Below, piece by piece: positions 1-6,141 of a DNA stretch of 7,492 bases. Origin of the DNA: Thermaceae bacterium (GTDB taxonomy: Bacteria; Deinococcota; Deinococci; Deinococcales; Marinithermaceae); assembly GCA_027023115.1 (NCBI GenBank), contig JALVWZ010000365.1:1-7492 (forward strand), in the 5' to 3' direction. The notes beneath the pieces are model-generated. The model was not told where the DNA came from and ran no database searches. It saw only the letters and a program-made list of their open reading frames with translations. The stretch's first letter is position 1; every line of letters begins with the position of its first letter. The translations under genes were made by a program, and so were the position numbers.

Positions 1-636
1 GGCATGGTGGCGGTCACCCAGGCGGAGCGGCGTATCCCCGTGCAATACGCACGCAAGGTGGTGGGCCGCAAGATGTACGGCGGGCAGACCACCTACCTGC
101 CCATTCAGCTGAACGCCGCCAACGTGATTCCCATCATCTTCGCGGTGGCCATCATTCAGATCCCCATCTTCCTGACGGCGCCCTTCCGCAACACCAGCGC
201 CCTTGCCGCCGCCATCGCCGCGTTCTTCAACCCCCGCAACCCCAGCGGCTTGATCATCGAGGTGATCCTGGTAATCCTCTTCACCTACATCTACACCGCG
301 GTCCAGTTCGACCCGCGGCGGATCGCCGAGAACCTGCGGGAGTACGGCGGCTTCATTCCCGGCGTGCGCCCCGGCGAACCAACGGTCAAGTTCCTGGAGC
401 ACATCGTCACCCGGATGACCCTCTGGGGTGCGCTCTTCCTGGGCTTGGTGACCGCGCTGCCGCAGATCATCCAGAACCTCACCAAGGTCACCTCGCTGGC
501 CTTCTCGGGCATCGGCCTCTTGATCGTGGTTGGCGTGGCCCTCGATACCTTGCGGCAGATCGAGTCGCAGCTGATGATGCGCAACTATGAGGGCTTCCTC
601 TCCAAAGGGCGTATCAAGGGGCGGAGGAACTTCTAA
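1..636 (+). CDS. secY: Protein translocase subunit SecY, C-terminal part (5'-truncated by window edge)
   Basis: SecY is the central channel subunit of the SecYEG translocon in the cytoplasmic membrane; it passes unfolded proteins outward and into the bilayer. The reading frame is open from base 1, so the N-terminal half lies outside the window and the ATG at base 4 is internal. The 211 visible residues start in the cytosolic loop before TM7 (ERRIPVQYARK). They continue with TM7 (about residues 40-60, NAANVIPIIF), TM8 (about 82-100) and the cytosolic C5 loop with FDPRRIAENLREYGGF and IPGVRPG. That loop carries the conserved arginine that contacts SecA and the ribosome. TM9 (about 138-157), TM10 (about 165-183) and the family-typical ending ALDTLRQIESQLMMRNYEGF follow. 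The stop overlaps the adk start by one base (TAATG), so the two are probably translationally coupled. Identification is very secure. Confidence 0.97.
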   Translation, partial: GMVAVTQAERRIPVQYARKVVGRKMYGGQTTYLPIQLNAANVIPIIFAVAIIQIPIFLTAPFRNTSALAAAIAAFFNPRNPSGLIIEVILVILFTYIYTAVQFDPRRIAENLREYGGFIPGVRPGEPTVKFLEHIVTRMTLWGALFLGLVTALPQIIQNLTKVTSLAFSGIGLLIVVGVALDTLRQIESQLMMRNYEGFLSKGRIKGRRNF

Positions 637-1202
637 TGTCGGGTGCTATGGTTTTGGTCTTCCTCGGACCGCCGGGTGCCGGCAAGGGCACCCAGGCGGC
701 GCGCTTGGCCGAAGACCTGGGCCTTACCAAGATCTCAACCGGCGACATCCTGCGCAGTCACGTCGCCCGCGGCACCGAGCTGGGCAAGCAAGTGGCCCCC
801 ATCATGGAGCGGGGCGACTTGGTGCCCGACGAGCTGATTCTGGCCATTATCCGCGAGGAGCTCTCGCAGATGGCGGAGGTACGGGCGATCTTCGACGGTT
901 TCCCGCGCACCACCCGCCAGGCCGAGGCCCTCGACGAGCTCTTGGCCGAGCTGGGGGCGCCGGTGGACGCCGCGGTGCTACTGGAGGTGCCCGAAGAAGA
1001 GCTACTGCGGCGCTTGTTGCGGCGGGCCAAGCTCGAGGGCCGCGCCGACGACAACGAGCAAACCATCCGCCGCCGTCTTCAGGTCTACCATGAGCAGACC
1101 CAACCGCTGATCGACTACTATGCCGCCAGCGGCGTCCTCAAGAGGGTGGACGGCGTGGGCGATCCCGGCCAGATATACTGCCGCATTCGGGAGGCCATCT
1201 AG
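636..1202 (+). CDS. adk: Adenylate kinase (short, zinc-free type)
   Basis: This cytosolic enzyme catalyses ATP + AMP = 2 ADP and keeps the adenylate pool balanced. The 188-residue protein has the P-loop GPPGAGKGTQ at residues 11-20, the AMP-binding STGDILR at 34-40 and DGFPRT at 87-92, with the conserved catalytic arginine R91. The LID is short (GRADDNEQTIRRRL, about 135-148) and lacks the four-cysteine zinc site of long-type enzymes. The length and short LID match my memory of the Thermus enzyme. The ATG at 636 overlaps the secY stop and has GGAGG at 623-627, eight bases upstream. A second in-frame ATG (residue 5) lies too near the SD to be preferred. The secY-adk-map order is common in bacteria. 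Nothing is unusual. Confidence 0.97.
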   Translation: MSGAMVLVFLGPPGAGKGTQAARLAEDLGLTKISTGDILRSHVARGTELGKQVAPIMERGDLVPDELILAIIREELSQMAEVRAIFDGFPRTTRQAEALDELLAELGAPVDAAVLLEVPEEELLRRLLRRAKLEGRADDNEQTIRRRLQVYHEQTQPLIDYYAASGVLKRVDGVGDPGQIYCRIREAI

Positions 1203-1954
1203 TGCCGATAGTGCTCAAGAGCCCCGCGGAGATCGAGCGCATGGCCGAGGCCGGCGCCCTGCTGACCGAGGTCATGGACGAGATCGCCGCCGCGGTGCGG
1301 CCGGGCGTTAGCACGCTCGAGCTCGACCGCGTCGCCCGCGAGGGCATTCTCGAGCGCCAGGCCAAGCCCGCCTTCCTGGGGCTTTACGGCTTTCCGGCCA
1401 CCATCTGCGCTTCGCGTAACGAGGTGGTGGTACACGGCATTCCTTCGGCCGAGCCGCTGCGTTCGGGCGACATAATCTCGATTGACATCGGTCTCTTCTA
1501 CAAGGGCTACGCCGCCGACATGGCGCGCACCTTCGCAGTTGGCGAGGTGCCCGCCGAGGCTCAGAAGCTCATCCGCGTCACCGAGGAGAGCTTTTGGGAG
1601 GGCTTCGAAGCCGCCCGTCCGGGCGCGCGCCTGGGCGACGTTTCCGCGGCCGTGCAGCGCCACGCCGAGGAGGCCGGCTTTTGGGTGGTGCGCGAGTTCG
1701 TGGGTCACGGCATTGGTCGGGAGATGCACGAAGACCCGCAGGTGCCCAACTTTGGTCGCCCCGGCGTCGGTCCCAAGCTGCGGGCCGGGATGACGCTGGC
1801 CATCGAGCCGATGATTACACTTTTTGCGGCGCCTGTAGTAGTATTGGATGATGGCTGGACCGCCAGCAGCGGGCGGGGTAACCTCGCTGCCCACTACGAA
1901 AACACGGTAGCGATTACCGAGAGCGGTCCCAGGCTTCTTACGGGAAGGCGTTAG
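1202..1954 (+). CDS. map: Methionine aminopeptidase, type I
   Basis: This two-metal hydrolase removes the initiator methionine from nascent proteins at the ribosome exit. All expected ligands are visible in the 250 residues: H78 (NEVVVHGIP, substrate contact), D95 (SIDIG), D106 (AADMART), H169 (VGHGIG), E202 (AIEPM) and E233 (HYENT). Their spacing nearly matches E. coli H79/D97/D108/H171/E204/E235. There is no N-terminal SH3-binding zinc extension, so it is the simple type Ia form. The start is GTG at 1202, overlapping the adk stop by one base (TAGTG), with GGGAGG at 1189-1194. Residues 206-228, between the last two ligands, are less typical ([20 protein letters not shown]) and somewhat AT-richer than their surroundings, but the frame stays open and E233 is in register, so the gene looks intact. 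Confidence 0.96.
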   Translation: MPIVLKSPAEIERMAEAGALLTEVMDEIAAAVRPGVSTLELDRVAREGILERQAKPAFLGLYGFPATICASRNEVVVHGIPSAEPLRSGDIISIDIGLFYKGYAADMARTFAVGEVPAEAQKLIRVTEESFWEGFEAARPGARLGDVSAAVQRHAEEAGFWVVREFVGHGIGREMHEDPQVPNFGRPGVGPKLRAGMTLAIEPMITLFAAPVVVLDDGWTASSGRGNLAAHYENTVAITESGPRLLTGRR

Positions 1955-1965
1955 GGGGAGGTATT

Positions 1966-2184
1966 GTGGCGAAAGAGAAAGACACCATCCGCGCGGAGGG
2001 CGTGGTCGAAGAGGCCCTGCCCAACACCCAGTTCAAGGTCAAGCTCGACTCCGGTCTGGAAATCTTGGCCTACGTTTCCGGCAAGATGCGCATGCACTAC
2101 ATCCGCATCCTGCCTGGCGACCGCGTGGTGGTGGAGCTTACCCCCTACGACCCGAGCAAGGGCAGAATCATCTACCGGAAGTAA
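1966..2184 (+). CDS. infA: Translation initiation factor IF-1
   Basis: IF-1 is a single OB-fold (S1-like) protein that occupies the A site of the 30S subunit during initiation and assists IF-2 and IF-3. The 72 residues are the usual family length and run from [12 protein letters not shown] through the hallmark [16 protein letters not shown] to [10 protein letters not shown]. The start codon is GTG at 1966, four bases after a strong GGGGAGG at 1955-1961, which directly follows the map stop. It lies between map and rpmJ, the standard position in this cluster. A larger overlapping reading frame beginning at 1964 is not this gene; its 3' part only encodes L36. Confidence 0.97.
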   Translation: MAKEKDTIRAEGVVEEALPNTQFKVKLDSGLEILAYVSGKMRMHYIRILPGDRVVVELTPYDPSKGRIIYRK

Positions 2185-2194
2185 GGGAGCAACC

Positions 2195-2308
2195 ATGAAA
2201 GTGCGTTCTTCGGTCAAGAAAATGTGTGACAAGTGCAAGGTGATCCGCCGCCACGGCCGGGTCTACGTGATTTGCGAGAACCCCAAGCACAAGCAGCGCC
2301 AGGGGTAA
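2195..2308 (+). CDS. rpmJ: 50S ribosomal protein L36 (zinc-ribbon form)
   Basis: L36 is the smallest large-subunit protein and folds around one zinc ion against 23S rRNA. The gene encodes 37 residues, starting [19 protein letters not shown] and ending KHKQRQG. The zinc ligands C11, C14, C27 and H32 are all present, so this is the zinc-containing (C+) form rather than the zinc-free paralogue used under zinc limitation. The ATG at 2195 has AGGGAG at 2184-2189, five bases upstream and overlapping the infA stop. The same frame is open upstream to an ATG at 1964, but that extension only shadows infA and has no place in L36. rpsM begins 14 bases downstream. Confidence 0.97.
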   Translation: MKVRSSVKKMCDKCKVIRRHGRVYVICENPKHKQRQG

Positions 2309-2322
2309 GGTGAGGAGGCAGA

Positions 2323-2703
2323 ATGGCTCGTATCGCAGGCGTTGAAATACCCCGGAACAAGCGCGTCGAAATAGCGCTGACCTACATCTACGGCATCGGT
2401 CGCACCCGCGCGGCGGAAGCGCTCGAAGCTACCGGCATAGACGGCTCTATCCGCGTCAAGGACCTCTCCGAGGCGGACGTGGTCAAGCTGCGCGAGTACG
2501 TCGAGAACAAGTGGAAGCTCGAGGGCGAGCTGCGCAGCGAGGTCCAGGCCAACATCAAGCGTCTAATGGATATCGGTTGTTACCGCGGCCTGCGCCATCG
2601 TCGCGGTCTGCCGGTGCGCGGGCAAAAGACCAAGACCAACGCCCGCACCCGCAAGGGCCCGCGCAAGACGGTGGCCGGCAAGAAGAAGGCGCCGCGCAAG
2701 TAG
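2323..2703 (+). CDS. rpsM: 30S ribosomal protein S13
   Basis: S13 sits in the head of the small subunit, contacts the P-site tRNA and forms bridges to the large subunit. The 126-residue protein starts [20 protein letters not shown]. It has the [14 protein letters not shown] helix-hairpin region (about 21-34), [18 protein letters not shown] (84-101) and the [13 protein letters not shown] signature (103-115). The tail is very basic (KKKAPRK) and reaches into the decoding region. The length equals that of T. thermophilus S13 as I remember it. The ATG at 2323 follows GAGGAGG. The only sizeable gap in the cluster, 90 bases, follows its stop. In E. coli the S4 repressor acts at the rpsM leader; here only 14 bases separate rpmJ from rpsM, so that arrangement cannot be present in the same place. 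Confidence 0.97.
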   Translation: MARIAGVEIPRNKRVEIALTYIYGIGRTRAAEALEATGIDGSIRVKDLSEADVVKLREYVENKWKLEGELRSEVQANIKRLMDIGCYRGLRHRRGLPVRGQKTKTNARTRKGPRKTVAGKKKAPRK

Positions 2704-2704
2704 C

Positions 2705-2733
2705 TTGTGCTAGTGGCGGCGGTTTGGTACACT
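2705..2733 (+). promoter_or_regulatory. Candidate sigma-70-type promoter between rpsM and rpsK
   Basis: TTGTGC at 2705-2710 and TACACT at 2728-2733 are separated by exactly 17 bases and could serve as -35 and -10 boxes (3/6 and 4/6 matches to TTGACA and TATAAT). Transcription would start near 2740, giving a leader of about 54 bases before rpsK. It lies in the only long gap of an otherwise tightly packed cluster, which supports a role as an internal promoter for rpsK-rpsD-rpoA-rplQ. The match is moderate and no transcription data are available here. Confidence 0.45.
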
Positions 2734-2748
2734 CCTAAGGTTGCTCCT

Positions 2749-2762
2749 GCCGCCTAGGCGGC
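2749..2762 (+). promoter_or_regulatory. Perfect 14-base palindrome in the rpsK leader
   Basis: GCCGCCTAGGCGGC is a perfect inverted repeat. As RNA it can form a 5-bp GC stem with a CUAG loop. Its left arm can instead pair with GGCGGCGG at 2715-2722, so two alternative structures are possible in read-through transcripts. No U-run follows, so it is not an intrinsic terminator. It could be a leader structure, a protein-binding site (S4 would be the natural candidate in this operon) or chance in GC-rich DNA. Confidence 0.35.
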
Positions 2763-2793
2763 GCGGGCCAGTTGATACTCCAAGGAGGAGAGT

Positions 2794-3189
2794 ATGGCCA
2801 AGGCTAAGAAAACGAGAACGACGAGAAAAAAGGTCAAGAAGCAGGTCGCCCACGGCAAGGCGTTCATCCACGCGACCTACAACAACACGATCATCACGAT
2901 CACCGACCTCGACGGAAACCCGGTAACCTGGTCGTCGGGCGGCGTCATCGGCTACAAGGGCAGCCGTAAGGGCACGCCCTACGCGGCGCAGCTGGCCGCC
3001 ATGGACGCCGCCAAGAAGGCGCAGAACTTTGGCATGACCCAGGTGGACGTCGTGGTCCGGGGCACCGGCGCCGGCCGCGAGCAGGCCATTCGCGCCCTCC
3101 AGGCCAGCGGGCTGCAGGTTCGCTCGATCGTAGACGACACCCCCGTCCCTCACAACGGTTGCCGTCCGCGCAAGAAGAAGCGGGCGTAA
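2794..3189 (+). CDS. rpsK: 30S ribosomal protein S11
   Basis: S11 lies on the platform of the small subunit, next to the E-site mRNA path. The 131 residues have a lysine/arginine-rich N-terminal tail ([14 protein letters not shown]), then [18 protein letters not shown] (21-38), [19 protein letters not shown] (46-66) and the C-terminal signature [14 protein letters not shown] (117-130). The N121-G122 pair corresponds to the asparagine that forms isoaspartate in E. coli S11. The ATG at 2794 has AAGGAGG at 2782-2788, five bases upstream. ATACTC (2775-2780) and GAGTAT (2790-2795) could form a stem that puts the SD in its loop and the A and U of the start codon in the stem. The gene follows the 90-base gap after rpsM and precedes rpsD by 12 bases. 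Confidence 0.97.
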   Translation: MAKAKKTRTTRKKVKKQVAHGKAFIHATYNNTIITITDLDGNPVTWSSGGVIGYKGSRKGTPYAAQLAAMDAAKKAQNFGMTQVDVVVRGTGAGREQAIRALQASGLQVRSIVDDTPVPHNGCRPRKKKRA

Positions 3190-3201
3190 AGGAGTATTGT
3201 C

Positions 3202-3831
3202 ATGGGCAGATACATTGGACCCGTTTGCAGACTTTGCCGTCGCGAAGGCGTAAAGCTCTACCTGAAGGGTGATCGTTGCTACAGCCCCAAGTGCGCCATG
3301 GAGCGTCGCCCCTACGCGCCGGGCCAGCACGGTCAGCGCCGCGCTCGTCGCCCCAGCGACTACGCGGTGCGCCTGCGCGAAAAACAGAAAATGCGCCGCA
3401 TCTACGGCATCAGCGAGAAGCAGTTCCGCAACATCTTCGAGGAGGCTTCCAAGAAGAAGGGCGTGACCGGTACGGTCTTCCTGCGCCTCTTGGAGAGCCG
3501 CCTCGACAGCGTCGTCTACCGGCTCGGCATTGCCTCCAGCCGCAAGCAGGCGCGACAGTTCATCCGCCACGGGCACATCACCGTCAACGAGCGACGGGTG
3601 ACCATTCCCAGCTACCGGGTGCGCCCGGGCGACGTAGTTGCGGTCAGTGAGGGCAGCAAGAAGATCGACGCCATCCAGGAGAACGTCGAAGCCGCCAAGA
3701 ACCGCAAGACCGGGCCCTGGCTGGAGTTCGACGCCGAGAAGATGGCGGGCAAGTTCCTGCGCCTGCCCGAGCGCGAAGACTTGGCCCTGCCGGTTAACGA
3801 GCAGCTGGTCATCGAGTACTACTCGAGGTAA
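3202..3831 (+). CDS. rpsD: 30S ribosomal protein S4 (zinc-knuckle form)
   Basis: S4 is a primary 16S rRNA-binding protein that nucleates assembly of the 30S body; in E. coli it also represses translation of its own operon. The 209-residue protein starts [20 protein letters not shown]. Cysteines C9, C12, C26 and C31 form the N-terminal zinc knuckle known from T. thermophilus S4. The S4 RNA-binding domain spans about 99-160, including [20 protein letters not shown] and [14 protein letters not shown]. The ending [16 protein letters not shown] is typical. The ATG at 3202 has AAAGGAG at 3188-3194, overlapping the rpsK stop. rpoA follows closely. If S4 autoregulates here, the rpsK leader is the only stretch between rpmJ and rplQ long enough to hold a target; that is an inference. 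Confidence 0.97.
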   Translation: MGRYIGPVCRLCRREGVKLYLKGDRCYSPKCAMERRPYAPGQHGQRRARRPSDYAVRLREKQKMRRIYGISEKQFRNIFEEASKKKGVTGTVFLRLLESRLDSVVYRLGIASSRKQARQFIRHGHITVNERRVTIPSYRVRPGDVVAVSEGSKKIDAIQENVEAAKNRKTGPWLEFDAEKMAGKFLRLPEREDLALPVNEQLVIEYYSR

Positions 3832-3842
3832 AGGAGGCGGTT

Positions 3843-4823
3843 TTGTTGGAAACCCAAACGGCGAAAGCCCCGGTGCTGTCTTCCCGCGTAGAGGGGAACT
3901 TCGGCGAGTTCATATTGGAGCCCCTGGAGCGCGGCTTTGGCGTGACCCTGGGCAATCCGCTGCGCCGCATCCTGCTCTCCTCGATCCCCGGGACGGCGGT
4001 TACCAGCGTCTACATCGAAGACGCCCTGCACGAGTTCTCCACGCTTCCCAACATCAAGGAAGACGTGGTGCAGATCGTGCTCAACCTCAAGGAACTGGTG
4101 GTCAAGTTCCACGAACCCGGCACCAAAACTCTGCTGCTGCGCGCCGAGGGTCCGATGGAGGTCCACGCTCGCGACCTGGTAGTTCCCTCCAGCGCCGAGC
4201 TGGTCAACCCCGACCTCTACATTGCCACCCTCGGCGAGGGCGCCAAGCTGGTTATGGAGGTGCGCGTCGACGAGGGCGTTGGCTACGTACCCGCCGAGAA
4301 GCACAACATCAAGGACCGCATCAACTCCATTCCCGTAGACGCCCTTTACTCGCCCATTCGTCGCGTTGCCTTCCACGTCGAAGACACCCGTCTTGGCCAG
4401 CGCACCGACCTCGACAAGTTGATCTTGCGTGTTTGGACCGACGGTTCCGTCGGCCCCGACGAGGCGCTGGCGCAGGCGGTGGCCATTCTGCGCGAGCAGA
4501 TAGGCTTCTTCGATCAGCTCAGCGTGAGTAAGCAAGAAGAGGCACCGGCGGAGGAGGAGGAAGCCGCGGTCGCGGAAGCCGCCGAAGCTCCCGCGGAGGC
4601 CACCGATGCCCCCCAGCCGGCTGCCGGCACGCCGGTCAGCCTCGATGAACTCGGCCTTTCTACCCGCGTCCTCCACAACCTCAAGGAAGAGGGCATAGAC
4701 TCGGTGGCCAACCTGCTGGCCCTCAACGAACGCGAACTCAAGAAGGTTCCGGGCATCGGCGAGCGCAGCGCTGCGGAGATCAAAGAGCGCCTCGCCGCCC
4801 ACGGACTTTCGCTGAAGGAGTAA
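3843..4823 (+). CDS. rpoA: DNA-directed RNA polymerase subunit alpha
   Basis: The alpha dimer is the scaffold for RNA polymerase assembly, and its C-terminal domain contacts UP elements and activators. The 326-residue protein has an N-terminal domain (1-228) with [20 protein letters not shown] (23-42), [12 protein letters not shown] and IEDALHEFS, and [20 protein letters not shown] in the second half. A linker at about 229-265 is almost entirely Ala, Glu and Pro. The C-terminal domain (266-326) has [13 protein letters not shown] and the helix-hairpin VPGIGERS (302-309). R275 aligns with E. coli R265, the key DNA-contact residue. The start is TTG at 3843, five bases after AAAGGAGG; a second TTG at 3846 (spacing 8) is an equally possible start, and there is no in-frame ATG. 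By my recollection it is about 11 residues longer than T. thermophilus alpha, through the linker. Confidence 0.97.
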   Translation: MLETQTAKAPVLSSRVEGNFGEFILEPLERGFGVTLGNPLRRILLSSIPGTAVTSVYIEDALHEFSTLPNIKEDVVQIVLNLKELVVKFHEPGTKTLLLRAEGPMEVHARDLVVPSSAELVNPDLYIATLGEGAKLVMEVRVDEGVGYVPAEKHNIKDRINSIPVDALYSPIRRVAFHVEDTRLGQRTDLDKLILRVWTDGSVGPDEALAQAVAILREQIGFFDQLSVSKQEEAPAEEEEAAVAEAAEAPAEATDAPQPAAGTPVSLDELGLSTRVLHNLKEEGIDSVANLLALNERELKKVPGIGERSAAEIKERLAAHGLSLKE

Positions 4824-4827
4824 TGCC

Positions 4828-5184
4828 ATGCGCCACATGAAGACCGGCAGAAAACTCAACCGTTTCAGCTCGCACCGTACGGCGATGTTCCGCAACATGG
4901 CGACCGATCTCCTGCGGCACGGGCGAATCCGCACGACCATCCCCAAGGCCAAGGAGCTGCGCCGCTTCGTCGAGCCGCTGATCACCAAGGCCAAGCGCGG
5001 TGACCTGAGCGCGCGCCGCCTGGTGATGCGCGACGTGCACGACCCCGAGGTCGTGCGTAAGCTCTTCGACGAGATTGCTCCCCGCTACGCGGAGCGTAAC
5101 GGCGGCTACACCCGTATTCTCAAGCTGGCCGAGCGCCGTCGCGGTGACGGCACCCAGATGTGCATCATCGAGTTAGTCGAATAG
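4828..5184 (+). CDS. rplQ: 50S ribosomal protein L17
   Basis: L17 binds 23S rRNA near the polypeptide exit on the back of the large subunit. The 118 residues start [20 protein letters not shown] and contain [20 protein letters not shown], the [14 protein letters not shown] stretch, [20 protein letters not shown] and LAERRRGDG, ending IIELVE. Length and sequence fit T. thermophilus L17 closely. The ATG at 4828 lies four bases after the rpoA stop and is served by AAGGAG at 4815-4820 inside rpoA. An ATG at 4823 is in another frame and not used. This is the last gene of the cluster; a strong terminator follows within 25 bases. Confidence 0.97.
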   Translation: MRHMKTGRKLNRFSSHRTAMFRNMATDLLRHGRIRTTIPKAKELRRFVEPLITKAKRGDLSARRLVMRDVHDPEVVRKLFDEIAPRYAERNGGYTRILKLAERRRGDGTQMCIIELVE

Positions 5185-5207
5185 CTTTTGCCGTCAGCGA
5201 GAATGAG

Positions 5208-5242
5208 GAACGGAGCCCGCGGGCTCCGTTCGTTTTGGTTTT
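5208..5242 (+). terminator. Intrinsic terminator of the ribosomal/rpoA operon
   Basis: Arms GAACGGAGCCC (5208-5218) and GGGCTCCGTTC (5221-5231) form an 11-bp stem around a GC centre; the whole 24 bases are a perfect palindrome. TTTTGGTTTT follows at 5233-5242, giving a split U-tract on the + strand. It lies 23 bases after the rplQ stop. On the - strand, 29 bases beyond the stop of the converging NYN gene, the hairpin is followed only by CTCATTCTC, so it would be a weaker terminator in that direction. Confidence 0.9.
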
Positions 5243-5260
5243 GCTAGTGGCGATGGTCTG

Positions 5261-5833
5261 TTAATCTTCCTCGAGGCCGTTTTCCTGGCTGCCTTCGTGG
5301 TCAAGGCTGCTCTCTTCGCGTTGCAGCTCCTGGGTCACGTCGGGGTAGACGCGGCGGCCGCCGCCCTCACGCTCCAGCAGCTCACGGTAGTCGCGCAGGT
5401 CGATGAAACGGTCGGTGGCGCTGCGCAGGTCGAGGTCGGTCAGCTCGGGAATGCCCATCAGGTGCACTTCGTGCCCCATGGTGCGCACCGCTTCGACGGC
5501 CGGCACCAGTTGCGCCGAGCCGCTGGCCACCAACGCCACGTCCCAGCGGGGCGCGCTGAGGAGCATGTCGGTACTGATGTGCGCTTCGAAGTTGGGAGCC
5601 TCGCCGCGCACTTCGCGGGAGCGCACCGAGTAGCCCATGAAGATCAGGGCATCGAGGAACTTTTGCTGCCGCTCGTCGTTCCAGTCGGTGATGGGGGCGT
5701 AGTAAAAAGCGTTGTAGAGCGAGTAGCCTTTGGGGAAGTGCTCTATTACCTTGCGGTGGTCGACGTTCCAACCCATTCGCTTCGCGCAGTTGTACACGAA
5801 GGAACCGTCGATAAATAAAGCTAATCTATCCAT
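5261..5833 (-). CDS. NYN-domain protein (LabA/DUF88-like) with altered active-site motif
   Basis: NYN domains have a PIN-like fold; active members are metal-dependent RNases with a cluster of acidic residues. Counting from the chosen start, residues 1-15 (MDRLALFIDGSFVYN) carry the typical first strand with the FIDG aspartate (D9). ISTDMLLSAPRWDVALVASG (86-105) matches the centre of the fold, and the GHEVHLMGIPEL and ATDRFIDLRDY segments match its end. The usual SGDsDF motif reads SGSAQL (104-109), so both of its aspartates are missing. The acidic tail (EESSLDHEGSQENGLEED) looks disordered. An ATG four codons upstream (base 5845) overlaps a TATGAT hexamer, so I prefer the ATG at 5833 as a leaderless start (190 residues); neither has an SD. 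It converges on rplQ and follows the DUF2892 gene by 85 bases. The target is unknown; it may bind RNA rather than cut it. Confidence 0.85.
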   Translation of the reverse strand: MDRLALFIDGSFVYNCAKRMGWNVDHRKVIEHFPKGYSLYNAFYYAPITDWNDERQQKFLDALIFMGYSVRSREVRGEAPNFEAHISTDMLLSAPRWDVALVASGSAQLVPAVEAVRTMGHEVHLMGIPELTDLDLRSATDRFIDLRDYRELLEREGGGRRVYPDVTQELQREESSLDHEGSQENGLEED

Positions 5834-5840
5834 GATGCCT

Positions 5841-5854
5841 ATCATAACGCACGT
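5841..5854 (-). promoter_or_regulatory. Candidate -10/operator element for the NYN gene
   Basis: On the - strand this reads ACGTGCGTTATGAT. TATGAT (5841-5846) is a 5/6 match to the -10 consensus and ends seven bases before the ATG at 5833, the geometry of leaderless promoters known in Deinococcota. No convincing -35 box is visible at 16-18 bases. A near-identical 14-mer occurs upstream of the next gene at 6142-6155. Confidence 0.5.
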
Positions 5855-5918
5855 GACGGTATTGAGCTAATCCAAGCGTCCCGCGCGCGAGCCGGAGCCT
5901 GACCGCTGGCGGGCGGGG

Positions 5919-6122
5919 TCAGCCCTCTTTGCAGGTGTTGATACCGAAGATCGCGTAGAGAAGGCAGTAGCGGATGGCGCCGGTGACCAGGAATACAACG
6001 CCCAGAATTAGCGACACCCACCCCCAAAAGCCGGTTACCCAATGCAGGAAGTAAGCGATGACGAGGACTACTCCCAGAACGTACCTAACGTACTGATCCG
6101 TTTTGCCCACGTTGCATCCCAT
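5919..6122 (-). CDS. Small two-helix membrane protein, DUF2892 (YgaP-like transmembrane) family
   Basis: The 67-residue product starts MGCNVGKTDQYVRYVLG, the family hallmark CNVGKTD..R..LG. Two hydrophobic segments (about 14-29 and 34-55) should form a helical hairpin in the cytoplasmic membrane. The end RYCLLYAIFGINTC resembles the usual RfCPLY...GisTC, with cysteines C3, C53 and C64, but the CP pair reads CL. The family occurs alone or fused to rhodanese domains (as in YgaP) and is often linked to sulfur or stress context; its molecular role is not established. The start at 6122 is chosen because GGAGG (complement of 6131-6135) sits eight bases upstream; an in-frame ATG at 6143 would add seven residues across that SD. 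It is upstream of the NYN gene on the same strand and divergent from the esterase. Confidence 0.85.
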   Translation of the reverse strand: MGCNVGKTDQYVRYVLGVVLVIAYFLHWVTGFWGWVSLILGVVFLVTGAIRYCLLYAIFGINTCKEG

Positions 6123-6141
6123 TTTTCTTACCTCCGCTCTC

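Noticed and set aside
1815..1890. Possible frameshift or recombination scar in map, where the sequence is less typical and AT-richer
   Set aside because: The frame stays open, VVVLDDGW fits the family, and the final ligand E233 is in the correct register.
1199..1894. 231-codon minus-strand open frame opposite map
   Set aside because: A codon-bias shadow of an intact metalloprotease gene with all metal ligands in frame.
1964..2308. 114-codon frame starting at 1964 as a fused small protein
   Set aside because: Its first two thirds are out of frame with infA, a certain gene; only the last 37 codons (L36) are real.
2749..2762. Palindrome after rpsM as an intrinsic terminator
   Set aside because: No U-tract follows and the downstream genes are part of the same conserved operon.
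2710..3576. Long minus-strand open frame (288 codons) across rpsK and rpsD
   Set aside because: It lies opposite well-identified ribosomal protein genes, its product looks like generic GC-rich antisense translation, and it has no recognisable motif.
3819..4994. 391-codon minus-strand open frame opposite rpoA and rplQ
   Set aside because: A shadow frame caused by GC-rich codon bias; it covers two certain genes and shows no domain signature or ribosome binding site.
5899..5922. CTGACC/GGTCAG inverted repeat overlapping the DUF2892 stop as a terminator
   Set aside because: Only a 6-bp stem, with no U-run on the - strand beyond it; read-through into the NYN gene seems as likely.
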